DNA of 13,752 bases from Methanocaldococcaceae archaeon (lineage in GTDB: Archaea > AGJL01 > Methanococci > Methanococcales > Methanocaldococcaceae), in NCBI GenBank assembly GCA_027023665.1, contig JALVUY010000082.1, positions 1-13,752 on the forward strand. The letters are read 5' to 3'. A model generated the notes under the pieces. That model saw nothing but the letters and a program-made list of their open reading frames with translations. It was not told the origin of the DNA and searched no databases. Of this stretch, positions 1-6,525 are shown in pieces (positions within the stretch are counted from its first letter, which is position 1; each line of letters begins with the position of its first letter). The position numbers were made by a program, and so were the translations under genes.

Positions 1-12
1 ATTATAAAAATT

Positions 13-834
13 TTAAATTAAATCTGGATTACTATCTACTGAGATATATAATTGCCCTTTTGGTTTATTATTTACATAATCTCCTGTGAATTTGTAGAAT
101 GTTCCAGTTATTTGCCTTCCTTCATCTTTTTTACTTAATTTAATAATTGGATTTTCAACGATTCCCTCAAACTTAAATGATGGTAAAACTTCTTCAACCT
201 TTCCATAAACTACTATAGCTCCTGCCTTCATTTCTCCTCCTACTCTAACATCTACATTACCTTCAATAAATATTATACCTCCATTCTGGTGAATTCCAGC
301 CAATATTCCTACATCTCCTTTTATATGGATTACTCCATTTCTCATAAACTCTCCAATTTCATTTCTAGCGTTTCCTTCTACAATAATTGTTCCTCCATTC
401 ATTCCTCTCCAATCTCCTCTATAGGCAGAGCCAACATAGTCTCTTGCATTTCCTTTAATTAATAACTCTCCTCCTTTCATATTTTGTCCAGCCCAACTGT
501 CAGCATTTCCATTTACAATTATTTTTCCTCCTTTCATTTCAGCACCAACATACATACCCACATCTCCATCAACAATAATCTCTCCTTTTGTCATCTTTGA
601 ACCTATATACTTCAACTTACTATTTGAATTCTTTATAATAATTCTTGGATCTCCTTCAATGTCATTTAGTTCGACATCAAAAATATCGCCAACTTTAACT
701 CTTTTTCTACCTTGAACTAACTCAATATTTTTTATCTCTTCTAAACTCATCTTTTCAATAGTTTCTGGCAATACATTATCCATCTCTACAGGAACAATTA
801 TATCTTTTTGTAGAGTTAATATTAACTCCTTCAT
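13..834 (-). CDS. fwdC: Formylmethanofuran dehydrogenase subunit C
   Basis: This is a 273-residue structural subunit of the cytoplasmic formylmethanofuran dehydrogenase complex, which reduces CO2 and attaches it to methanofuran as a formyl group, the first step of hydrogenotrophic methanogenesis. Residues about 84-212 hold some seven repeats of the form G-x-I-x-V-x-G-x5-G-x2-M-x-G-G. They build the right-handed beta-helix also seen in the C-terminal domain of glutamate synthase. The ATG follows a strong SD, GGTGATGG at 837-844 on the minus strand, which lies in the short gap behind the YbjQ-like gene. It is the last gene of the operon inside the window, and only 12 T-rich bases (minus strand) follow its stop, so a terminator cannot be judged. 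Length and repeat pattern fit the family with no sign of damage. Confidence 0.96.
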   Translation of the reverse strand: MKELILTLQKDIIVPVEMDNVLPETIEKMSLEEIKNIELVQGRKRVKVGDIFDVELNDIEGDPRIIIKNSNSKLKYIGSKMTKGEIIVDGDVGMYVGAEMKGGKIIVNGNADSWAGQNMKGGELLIKGNARDYVGSAYRGDWRGMNGGTIIVEGNARNEIGEFMRNGVIHIKGDVGILAGIHQNGGIIFIEGNVDVRVGGEMKAGAIVVYGKVEEVLPSFKFEGIVENPIIKLSKKDEGRQITGTFYKFTGDYVNNKPKGQLYISVDSNPDLI

Positions 835-848
835 ACCATCACCAATTT

Positions 849-1121
849 TTATTTTTCATTTTTATCTTTGGGTTCAACGATAACAGCAGTTCCATATGCA
901 TAGTATGTCAATTCAGGAACAGAATAATTTTTATCGCATGTTATTTCCGTCATAATTTCGTTAGAAATTCTTATTCCTATGATTGCATTAGCTCCCAATT
1001 CTTTAGATACTTCTATTAAATCATCTAAGGCATCTTCTGGATCATCACCATATCCTATTACAACACCCAAATATTTTACAATTTTAAAACCTTCTAAATG
1101 GTCAGTTGTCGATGTTAACAT
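849..1121 (-). CDS. YbjQ/UPF0145-family small protein
   Basis: This 90-residue protein resembles the YbjQ/UPF0145 (putative heavy-metal-binding, PF01906) family. The N-terminus TSTTDHLEGFKIVKYLGVV, the central LGANAIIGIRI and the late YGTAVIVE are the recognisable family blocks. It is shorter than usual (family members are about 105 residues): the segment between the first strand and the helix, where relatives carry a glycine/arginine-rich loop, is mostly missing. The family is thought to form pentamers, but its biochemical role is not established. It sits between fwdA and fwdC in the same orientation with short gaps, so it is probably co-transcribed. A GGGA element lies upstream of the ATG. 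A role in metal supply or enzyme assembly is only a guess from context. Confidence 0.8.
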   Translation of the reverse strand: MLTSTTDHLEGFKIVKYLGVVIGYGDDPEDALDDLIEVSKELGANAIIGIRISNEIMTEITCDKNYSVPELTYYAYGTAVIVEPKDKNEK

Positions 1122-1157
1122 TAAAATCCCTTCATTGTAAAAAATTAAAAGTGATAA

Positions 1158-2861
1158 TTAGCTGATGTCAGTTGCATCTATCTTTATAACCTTCCAACTA
1201 TTTGCGTATTCATCAGTAACTGGATAGTTTTCTAAATTAATTGAATAGTATCTTGTAAATTTCTCTTTTAAGTCTTTCATAATCTCCTGTTCTAAGGACT
1301 CATCTACTCTAACATCTACATATATTGTGTCTCCAAAGACTTCTTTTACGACATTTCCATCTTTAACAACTAATTCTCCTCTCTTCAATACATACTTTGC
1401 ATATCTAAATGCTCTCTCTATTTTCTTACCATCTTTTTCTTCAGGGTCTATTTCATAAATTGCTATATCTGCATCTGCTCCTACTCCTAAATGACCTTTC
1501 TCTTTACTTAATCCTAAAACTCTAGCCTGATTAGCTCTTGTAACTTTTGCTATTTCATATAGGTCGTATTCTTTATCACTATCTGCCACATGGCTTCTCT
1601 GTTGAGCCCACTTATGGACCTTGTTGTATAACCACTCATCTCTGTATTTTTTACTCATCAACCATGCAATAACTCTTGGGTATCTTGTAAATGGCCCGGC
1701 GTTTGGATGGTCAGTTGTTAATAGCACTTTGTCTGTGTCTATGTTTAAGAATATATCTAAACCAATTGCCCATTGGACAGCATAAACAGGCCCCTTTGGA
1801 GAGTAGATGAATGGAACGACTCCTGAGCCTGTTTCAAGTTCAACATCACAGTTTGCCCATTTTAATCCATTTGTCATGTGTAAATCATATTCCATTGGTC
1901 CATCTGCTGTCATTGTTGTAGTTTCATCAAGTGTAACCTGCCCAACATCAACAACTAAATGGTCGTTTTTATTTACATATTCGGCAATTTCTAAACCTTT
2001 ACTTTCAAAGTCCTTCCATGAAGTACCTCCATAGGAGTGGAATTGGACATGAGTATTGTAGTATACAATATCTCTCTCTCCGTATCTTGGTTTTGCTTTG
2101 ATACCTTTAACACATTCCATTGTTTCAAGAGTAGTTTCCCAGTTTCCTGGGTGTCCTAAGTTGTTTGGATGGACATGAATTGAGTGAGGTAATCCAAGAA
2201 GTTCATTGACTTCACATAAACCTCTTACGATTTCTCTTGGTGTTATGTCAAAGTATGGAACTGGATCATCAAGGCTATGGACATTTTTACCCCAACCCCA
2301 AGCCTCTGTTCCACCAGGATTAACTATTTTTATTGCAAATCCTCTTGTTGCTCTCAAAAGCCATGCTACATAGGCAGCACATTTTTTAATATCTCCTTCT
2401 TTTAAATATTCAAAGACAAACCAGTTGTTTCCAAATAATGGCATAGCTGCTTTATCTATCTGTGGTGTTTCTAAAAACTCCTCATGTGTGTGTCTTGCTA
2501 TTAAGGGAGGCATTGCTGCCTCAATAACAGTTGTGTATCCCATCTCTGAGTATTGATAACCTGTTTTGTATGTTGATGGAACTGAAAACCCGGATCCAGT
2601 TCTCAATCCTTTTTTTGCATATATATCTTTTTTACTATCTTCAGGTCTAAACATTCTGCCCACATTAACCTTTGCTCCAGCAACATGAGAATGAGAATCA
2701 ACTCCACCGGGCATAACAACGCAGTTTGAAGCATCAATAACCTTTGCATTTTCAGAAACTTTTTCAACGATTTTCCCATCCTTTACACAGATATCCATTT
2801 TTTCTCCATTAATTCCATTTAAAGGGTCATAGACAATTCCATTCTTTATTATGTATTCCAT
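1158..2861 (-). CDS. fwdA: Formylmethanofuran dehydrogenase subunit A
   Basis: This is a 567-residue subunit of the amidohydrolase (urease/dihydroorotase) superfamily. In the Methanothermobacter wolfeii structure FwdA condenses formate, made by FwdBD and passed through an internal tunnel, with methanofuran at a binuclear zinc site. The metal ligands are visible: H57 and H59 in VDSHSH, the lysine that becomes carboxylated at K178 in FAIKIVNPGG, further histidines in HVHPNN and HVQFHS, and an aspartate in TTDHPN. The numbering of H57, H59 and K178 agrees with the known enzyme as I recall it, which supports the start. The open frame extends four codons further to 2873, but that upstream ATG overlaps the SD GGTGAT (2866-2871). 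Translation should therefore begin at the ATG at 2861, giving MEYIIKNG. It appears complete and functional. Confidence 0.97.
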   Translation of the reverse strand: MEYIIKNGIVYDPLNGINGEKMDICVKDGKIVEKVSENAKVIDASNCVVMPGGVDSHSHVAGAKVNVGRMFRPEDSKKDIYAKKGLRTGSGFSVPSTYKTGYQYSEMGYTTVIEAAMPPLIARHTHEEFLETPQIDKAAMPLFGNNWFVFEYLKEGDIKKCAAYVAWLLRATRGFAIKIVNPGGTEAWGWGKNVHSLDDPVPYFDITPREIVRGLCEVNELLGLPHSIHVHPNNLGHPGNWETTLETMECVKGIKAKPRYGERDIVYYNTHVQFHSYGGTSWKDFESKGLEIAEYVNKNDHLVVDVGQVTLDETTTMTADGPMEYDLHMTNGLKWANCDVELETGSGVVPFIYSPKGPVYAVQWAIGLDIFLNIDTDKVLLTTDHPNAGPFTRYPRVIAWLMSKKYRDEWLYNKVHKWAQQRSHVADSDKEYDLYEIAKVTRANQARVLGLSKEKGHLGVGADADIAIYEIDPEEKDGKKIERAFRYAKYVLKRGELVVKDGNVVKEVFGDTIYVDVRVDESLEQEIMKDLKEKFTRYYSINLENYPVTDEYANSWKVIKIDATDIS

Positions 2862-2894
2862 AATTATCACCATTTTTAAAAGATTTTTTTGGAT

Positions 2895-3296
2895 TTACTC
2901 AAGACTTTCAATGTATTTTTTTCTCATCAATGTTCTCATATCTAAAAATTCCTCATCAGTTTTTTCAACTTCTACATAAAATCCAGGATATCCTTTAAGG
3001 CAAGGCATTCCTGTACTGTGAGTGTCTGGCTTAACTACACAGTTTGCCCAAGGACCCATTGGAATATAAACCATTCCTTCTGGCATTCTCTCAGTAGCTT
3101 TTTTTACATAAACTACGACTTCTCCATACTCAGACTTAACTTTAACTTTGTCTCCTTCTTTAACTCCAAGTTTTTTCATATCCTCTTCATTAATGTAAAT
3201 AACTCCTGCCGCTTTGACATACAAATCGAGATTTTTTCCAGCCTCTATTGCCTCTCCTTGCCAAATAGTTCTACCAGTATTTAACATAAACTTCAT
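2895..3296 (-). CDS. fwdD: Formylmethanofuran dehydrogenase subunit D
   Basis: This 133-residue protein corresponds to the molybdopterin dinucleotide-binding (C-terminal) domain of molybdopterin oxidoreductases, split off as a separate subunit. With FwdB it holds the tungstopterin guanine dinucleotides where CO2 is reduced to formate. Supporting segments are LNTGRTIWQGEA near the start, the KKLGVKEGDKVKVKSEYGEV stretch typical of the double-psi barrel, and PMGPWANCVV with a later THSTGMPCLKG. The longest frame starts at a GTG at 3305, but that codon lies within the SD AGGTGA (3302-3307), so the ATG at 3296 is the better start. It follows fwdG directly, the SD lying at the fwdG stop, which suggests tight coupling. 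Its usual partner FwdB is not encoded in this window. Confidence 0.95.
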   Translation of the reverse strand: MKFMLNTGRTIWQGEAIEAGKNLDLYVKAAGVIYINEEDMKKLGVKEGDKVKVKSEYGEVVVYVKKATERMPEGMVYIPMGPWANCVVKPDTHSTGMPCLKGYPGFYVEVEKTDEEFLDMRTLMRKKYIESLE

Positions 3297-3306
3297 AACT
3301 TTCACC

Positions 3307-3555
3307 TTATTTTCTTATGAAGACTAATTCTATGGCATTAACTGGACATGCCTCTATACAGGCTCCACAACCTCCACATAAATCTTGATTAACTACTGTA
3401 ACTACTCCATTTTCAACTCTTATAACTACATCGTCACTGTATGGCCCTTTTCCTCCCCATGTTTCTGGATGTTTAGCATTAATAGGGCATGAGACAACGC
3501 AATTTCCACAACCATGGCATCTCTCTGGATATACAACTAATTTGTAAGCCTTCAT
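3307..3555 (-). CDS. fwdG: Formylmethanofuran dehydrogenase ferredoxin subunit G
   Basis: This is an 82-residue ferredoxin-type subunit carrying two [4Fe-4S] motifs: C13-x2-C16-x2-C19-x3-C23-P and C60-x2-C63-x2-C66-x3-C70-P. In the Fwd complex FwdG passes electrons between the polyferredoxin FwdF and the catalytic FwdBD unit. An AAGGTGA SD stands upstream of the ATG. It is separated from fwdF by a 53-bp AT-rich spacer and followed directly by fwdD. The long insert between the motifs (about residues 25-59, containing HPETWGGKGPYSDD) is typical of this subunit and separates it from ordinary two-cluster ferredoxins. Confidence 0.95.
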   Translation of the reverse strand: MKAYKLVVYPERCHGCGNCVVSCPINAKHPETWGGKGPYSDDVVIRVENGVVTVVNQDLCGGCGACIEACPVNAIELVFIRK

Positions 3556-3608
3556 TTGCTCACCTTATAAAGTTTTTAATATTTTTTATTACGTTTGATT
3601 TTTTGTTT

Positions 3609-4682
3609 TTAATTTTCTAATAGTTTTTCAAATGCCATTTTCCAAGCAATTGCCTTAGGTTCTCTTTCAAAGTTTATTTCTTTTCTAACAACTTTTATTG
3701 CATTGACTGGACATGCTTTACTACAGGCACCACATAAAATACATAGATTTTGATTAACAATCAATCTTGGAACTTTTTCAGCTTTATCTTTTGGTTTAGG
3801 GAATTCTAAAGCATTACATGGACATACAGCAACACATGCTTCACAAGCGTTACATCTATCAACATCAATTATAACTTCTCCCTTGAATGGCTTCTCAACT
3901 TCAATAGCCTCTACAGGACAAATAAAAGCACACCAACCACAAGCAACGCATAAATCTTCATTAATATTGACTTTTCCTTGAATATCTTCATATAACTTTG
4001 CCTTTGGAATCTTTTTCATCATTGGACACTTGTAACAAATAACCTCTATTGCATCATGAGGACAGACGAATTCACAAACTTTACAATAGACACATTTATC
4101 TCTATCAACTTCAATGTCAGTTACTGGTTTTGGATTTGATGGTGAAGGATGGTTGTATTTTAAGATTATAGCATCTGCTGGACAGTATTCAGCACAAATT
4201 CCACATAATACACACTTATCTTTGTTTATATTTATCTCACCAATAACAAACTTCTTCCTCTCTGCTAAACTCCTCTCTACCGTTATAGCCGCCTGAGGAC
4301 AGACCATCTCACACTGCCTACATAACACACATTTATCTTGATATATTTTGATACTCTTCCTCTTAATCTTTGGATATCTTTCATCTTCTTTTATTGATTT
4401 TCCATTGATTTTTAAATCCATTGCATCAAAAGGACATGCAGATGCACACATTCCACATAAGACACAAGTATCTTTATCAATGTCTAATTTTGGAGCAACA
4501 ACATCTCCTTTAGCAATAGCCCCTAATGGACCCATAACTATTGCATTTACTGGACAAATATCAGCACAGATTCCACAGCCAACACAAAATTCATCGTTCC
4601 AAAATAGTTCTCTTTTTTCAAGTTTTCCATCTCTATATATTGTGAATCCATTTTCATATACTTCTTTTACCTGTTCAATCAT
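3609..4682 (-). CDS. fwdF: Formylmethanofuran dehydrogenase polyferredoxin subunit F
   Basis: This is a 357-residue polyferredoxin with eight complete C-x2-C-x2-C-x3-C-P motifs, the first cysteines falling at about residues 33, 73, 118, 157, 197, 245, 277 and 314. That count implies eight [4Fe-4S] clusters and matches FwdF of Methanothermobacter, which forms the electron wire joining Fwd units and linking them to heterodisulfide reductase/hydrogenase partners. A further CYKC pair lies near residues 216-219. The ATG at 4682 follows a GGGAGAG SD (4685-4691, minus strand). The first eight bases overlap the end of the upstream HTH/ferredoxin gene, implying coupled translation. It is intact. Confidence 0.96.
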   Translation of the reverse strand: MIEQVKEVYENGFTIYRDGKLEKRELFWNDEFCVGCGICADICPVNAIVMGPLGAIAKGDVVAPKLDIDKDTCVLCGMCASACPFDAMDLKINGKSIKEDERYPKIKRKSIKIYQDKCVLCRQCEMVCPQAAITVERSLAERKKFVIGEININKDKCVLCGICAEYCPADAIILKYNHPSPSNPKPVTDIEVDRDKCVYCKVCEFVCPHDAIEVICYKCPMMKKIPKAKLYEDIQGKVNINEDLCVACGWCAFICPVEAIEVEKPFKGEVIIDVDRCNACEACVAVCPCNALEFPKPKDKAEKVPRLIVNQNLCILCGACSKACPVNAIKVVRKEINFEREPKAIAWKMAFEKLLEN

Positions 4683-5121
4683 AACTCTCCCTCACGAATT
4701 TTAATGAGTTAGTTGGGCAGTTTAGTACACAATTTCCACATAGTATGCAAGAATTGTAATCGATATTTATAGTCAAATAATCAAGTGTGAGTACCTCACA
4801 CATTAGACAAGTACCACAAAATATACATGAATCTTTATTCCAAGAAAGTTTTATATTATATAACTCTTTTATTAGGTTCTTTGCAAGTTCTTTATCCTCA
4901 GTTAATGAGTGTATTATTCTTGCTCCATATTCAGGAGGGATCTCTTCAATAGTTTTAGCCACTCTTAAGATTTTCTCTTTAGGATACCTTCCAGAGAGAT
5001 AGTGAGAAACTATTGACCTATCACTCTTAATAATTTTTGCTATTTCTTTTTGTGTTAAACCCTTTCTTCTCAGTTTCATTGATATTATTGCCTTTATTCC
5101 AGAGAGAATATGTTCTGGCAT
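4675..5121 (-). CDS. HTH / 2x[4Fe-4S] ferredoxin fusion, head of fwd operon
   Basis: This 148-residue protein joins two parts rarely found in one small polypeptide. Residues about 10-60 form a helix-turn-helix domain (recognisable core GLTQKEIAKIIKSDRSIVSH, followed by YLSGRYP). Residues 99-135 form a ferredoxin-like domain with C99-x2-C102-x2-C105-x2-C108 and the canonical C125-x2-C128-x2-C131-x3-C135-P. The first motif is a variant, with spacing x2 instead of x3 before its fourth cysteine and no proline. It occupies the first position of the operon, as fwdH does in Methanothermobacter, and overlaps fwdF by eight bases. I infer an iron-sulfur transcription regulator that could sense redox state or electron supply and control its own operon through the palindrome at its promoter. 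It could instead be only an electron-transfer subunit with a vestigial HTH. A GTGAG SD stands three bases before the ATG. Confidence 0.85.
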   Translation of the reverse strand: MPEHILSGIKAIISMKLRRKGLTQKEIAKIIKSDRSIVSHYLSGRYPKEKILRVAKTIEEIPPEYGARIIHSLTEDKELAKNLIKELYNIKLSWNKDSCIFCGTCLMCEVLTLDYLTINIDYNSCILCGNCVLNCPTNSLKFVRESYD

Positions 5122-5146
5122 TGTCTCACATTGACATTATTTTAGT

Positions 5147-5161
5147 TAGTGATACTCACTA
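5147..5161. promoter_or_regulatory. 15-bp palindrome, candidate operator of fwd operon
   Basis: The sequence TAGTGA-tac-TCACTA is a perfect inverted repeat with 6-bp arms and a 3-bp spacer. It overlaps the downstream edge of the fwd TATA box (5160-5167) and lies between that box and the expected transcription start. A protein bound here would be expected to block polymerase or TBP/TFB. The HTH/ferredoxin gene that begins 26 bp downstream is an obvious candidate to bind it; this is inference. Confidence 0.5.
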
Positions 5162-5167
5162 TATAAA
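5160..5167 (-). promoter_or_regulatory. TATA box of the fwd operon
   Basis: On the minus strand this reads TTTATATA, a perfect methanococcal TATA box. It lies about 40 bp before the ATG at 5121, which predicts a transcription start near 5138 and a leader of roughly 17 bases. It would drive the HTH/ferredoxin gene, fwdF, fwdG, fwdD, fwdA, the YbjQ-like gene and fwdC. Confidence 0.7.
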
Positions 5168-5240
5168 TGGTTTATACTAAATTTAAGTAGAAATTAATAT
5201 ATAATATTGTGTGTTTTGCTCACATCTCTATTATAGAACT

Positions 5241-5263
5241 ATTATTCAAAATATATGAATAAT
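5241..5263. promoter_or_regulatory. Inverted repeat A of a tandem operator-like pair
   Basis: ATTATTCA at 5241-5248 and its exact complement TGAATAAT at 5256-5263 are separated by seven bases. The 23-bp element has the same geometry as its right-hand neighbour and shares one base with it. It lies in the spacer between the two divergent regulator genes. In such AT-rich DNA one 8-bp inverted repeat could be chance; two with matched spacing are less likely to be. Confidence 0.45.
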
Positions 5264-5285
5264 TTATCTATTTTTGGTAGATAAA
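5263..5285. promoter_or_regulatory. Inverted repeat B of a tandem operator-like pair
   Basis: TTTATCTA at 5263-5270 and its exact complement TAGATAAA at 5278-5285 are separated by seven bases. The centre (5274) is 22 bp, about two DNA turns, from the centre of repeat A (5252), so two dimers would lie on the same face of the helix. It ends one base before the TATA-like element at 5287-5294, where an activator or repressor of the plus-strand HTH gene could act. Confidence 0.45.
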
Positions 5286-5286
5286 G

Positions 5287-5294
5287 TTTATATT
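5287..5294 (+). promoter_or_regulatory. TATA-like element for the plus-strand HTH gene
   Basis: TTTATATT differs by one base from the TTTATATA box. It stands about 84 bp before the ATG at 5378, so the leader would be some 60 bases. A second candidate, AAATATAA around 5334-5341, is closer to the gene and cannot be ruled out. Confidence 0.4.
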
Positions 5295-5377
5295 AGTAAA
5301 GTTCAATAATATAAAACATGAATCGTAAAAAATAAATATAACCTTGATTTGAATTAGAAAATTTTTATGGTGATATT

Positions 5378-6331
5378 ATGAGAGAGATGTTAATATCCGA
5401 ATGTATAGAACTATTAAGATCACACAGATTTACAGTATCTAAACCATTAAGTAGAAGTTGTTTTGACATAATTGCAAGTAAAGATAGTATTAGAATAATT
5501 TTGAAAATTTTGAAAAATATTGATAGTTTAAGTAAAGAACAATCACAAGAATTAAAAAAAATAAGTAGAATCTTACATGGAACTCCTTTAATAATTGGTA
5601 TCAGAACAAGAAACGCTCCAATGGAGCATGGAGTAGTTTATGATAGATACAACATAAAGGCTGTAACTTTTGAAACATTTAAGGACTATTTAGAAGGTAG
5701 TCCGCCAGTAGTTTATGCAAAAAGAGGAGGATTCTTCGTAAATATAGATGGAAAAGTTTTAAGAGAGGCTATAGAATCTATGGGAATCTCTGTCGGAAAA
5801 TTGGCTGAAGTTGCAGGTGTTTCAAGAAAGGCAATATATAAATATGAGACACAAATGGCTAATCCTTCTGTAGAAGTGGCTATGAAAATTGAAGAATTCT
5901 TAGATGTTCCATTAGTTAAAGGAATTGACCTATTTGAGCCAATAGAAGATGAGGATTTTGAAAATAAATTAGAAAAATTAGAAGATTACAAAAAAGAAGC
6001 ATTACATTTCTTAAATAAATTAGGATTTGACCTATTTGTAGTCAATAAAGCACCATTCGATGCTGTGGCAGAAAAAGATTTAGGAGAATCTCAAAATATT
6101 TTATTGACTAACATTGAACAACAAAATAATGAAGAAGTCAAAAGAAAGGCATTATTAGTTAGAGAACTATCGAAACTATTGGAAGGATATTCACTATTGA
6201 TATTAGAGAAAAAAGAAAAAGAATATAAGAATTTACCAGTAGTTAGTATTGAAGAGTTAAAAAAGATGGATGATGCTCTTGAGTTAATTGAGCATATAAG
6301 ATCTATATTAAAGAAGAATATAACATTTTAG
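5378..6331 (+). CDS. HTH-type transcriptional regulator (COG1395-like)
   Basis: This 317-residue archaeal protein has a Cro/cI-type HTH in the middle (about residues 127-177, with GISVGKLAEVAGVSRKAIYK and the following YETQMANPS). It resembles the putative HTH regulator that lies next to the fwd genes in Methanocaldococcus jannaschii. The two flanking domains look alike. F29-D30-x2-A-x-K35-D36 followed by a hydrophobic LK strand and a helix recurs as F227-D228-x2-A-x-K233-D234 followed by ILL and a similar helix ending in LLxG. The arrangement resembles a restriction-endonuclease-like fold used twice around the HTH. No full catalytic set is obvious, so a binding role is more likely than cleavage. 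A GGTGAT SD (5369-5374) precedes the ATG by three bases. It is divergent from the fwd operon and may regulate it; no target is proven. Confidence 0.88.
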   Translation: MREMLISECIELLRSHRFTVSKPLSRSCFDIIASKDSIRIILKILKNIDSLSKEQSQELKKISRILHGTPLIIGIRTRNAPMEHGVVYDRYNIKAVTFETFKDYLEGSPPVVYAKRGGFFVNIDGKVLREAIESMGISVGKLAEVAGVSRKAIYKYETQMANPSVEVAMKIEEFLDVPLVKGIDLFEPIEDEDFENKLEKLEDYKKEALHFLNKLGFDLFVVNKAPFDAVAEKDLGESQNILLTNIEQQNNEEVKRKALLVRELSKLLEGYSLLILEKKEKEYKNLPVVSIEELKKMDDALELIEHIRSILKKNITF

Positions 6332-6339
6332 AGTCTATT

Positions 6340-6385
6340 TTTATTAATTTTTACTTTAAAAAAGTAAATTTATTCTTAATATTTT
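6340..6385 (+). terminator. Probable terminator of the HTH regulator gene
   Basis: Just after the stop codon several T-rich tracts flank a small perfect inverted repeat: TTTACTTT at 6350-6357, AAAGTAAA at 6361-6368, with a 3-base loop. Archaeal transcription commonly ends at such oligo-T tracts, with or without a hairpin. The position between this gene and the cas promoter fits. Confidence 0.4.
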
Positions 6386-6419
6386 ACATTTTGCATTTAA
6401 TTTTTATAGGCAAATATTC

Positions 6420-6434
6420 CGAAAACTTTATATA
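6420..6434 (+). promoter_or_regulatory. Promoter of the type III-A cas operon (BRE + TATA)
   Basis: A perfect TTTATATA box at 6427-6434 is preceded by the purine-rich CGAAAAC, a good TFB recognition element. Transcription should start near 6455-6460, leaving a leader of about 70 bases before the TTG start at 6526. The rest of the 194-bp spacer (6332-6525) is AT-rich and holds only the terminator-like repeat; I see no CRISPR repeats. Confidence 0.7.
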
Positions 6435-6525
6435 TTATTTTGTTGTTCTATTTATCATAATTTTAAAGTTATTCTATAGGTTTAGTAGGAGAATTTTATT
6501 ATTTTTTAGTGTTAGGTGATGATAT

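Noticed and set aside
3556..3608. Possible internal promoter in the fwdF-fwdG gap
   Set aside because: The 53 bases are AT-rich, but I see no convincing TATA box at a proper distance; ordinary operon spacing with an SD explains it.
5125..5223. Three copies of CTCAC (5125, 5155, 5219) around the fwd promoter
   Set aside because: Five-base repeats with uneven spacing; one is the SD complement and one is part of the palindrome, so I do not treat them as a separate motif.
6350..6368. TTTACTTT/AAAGTAAA repeat as a regulator site for the cas operon
   Set aside because: It lies nearly 60 bp upstream of the cas TATA box and directly behind the HTH gene's stop, next to T tracts, so a terminator role is simpler.
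6416..6424. ATTCCGAAA in the cas promoter, similar to part of the CRISPR repeat I recall for M. jannaschii
   Set aside because: Only nine bases match, there is a single copy, and they overlap the expected BRE of the TATA box. No spacer-repeat periodicity is present anywhere in the window.
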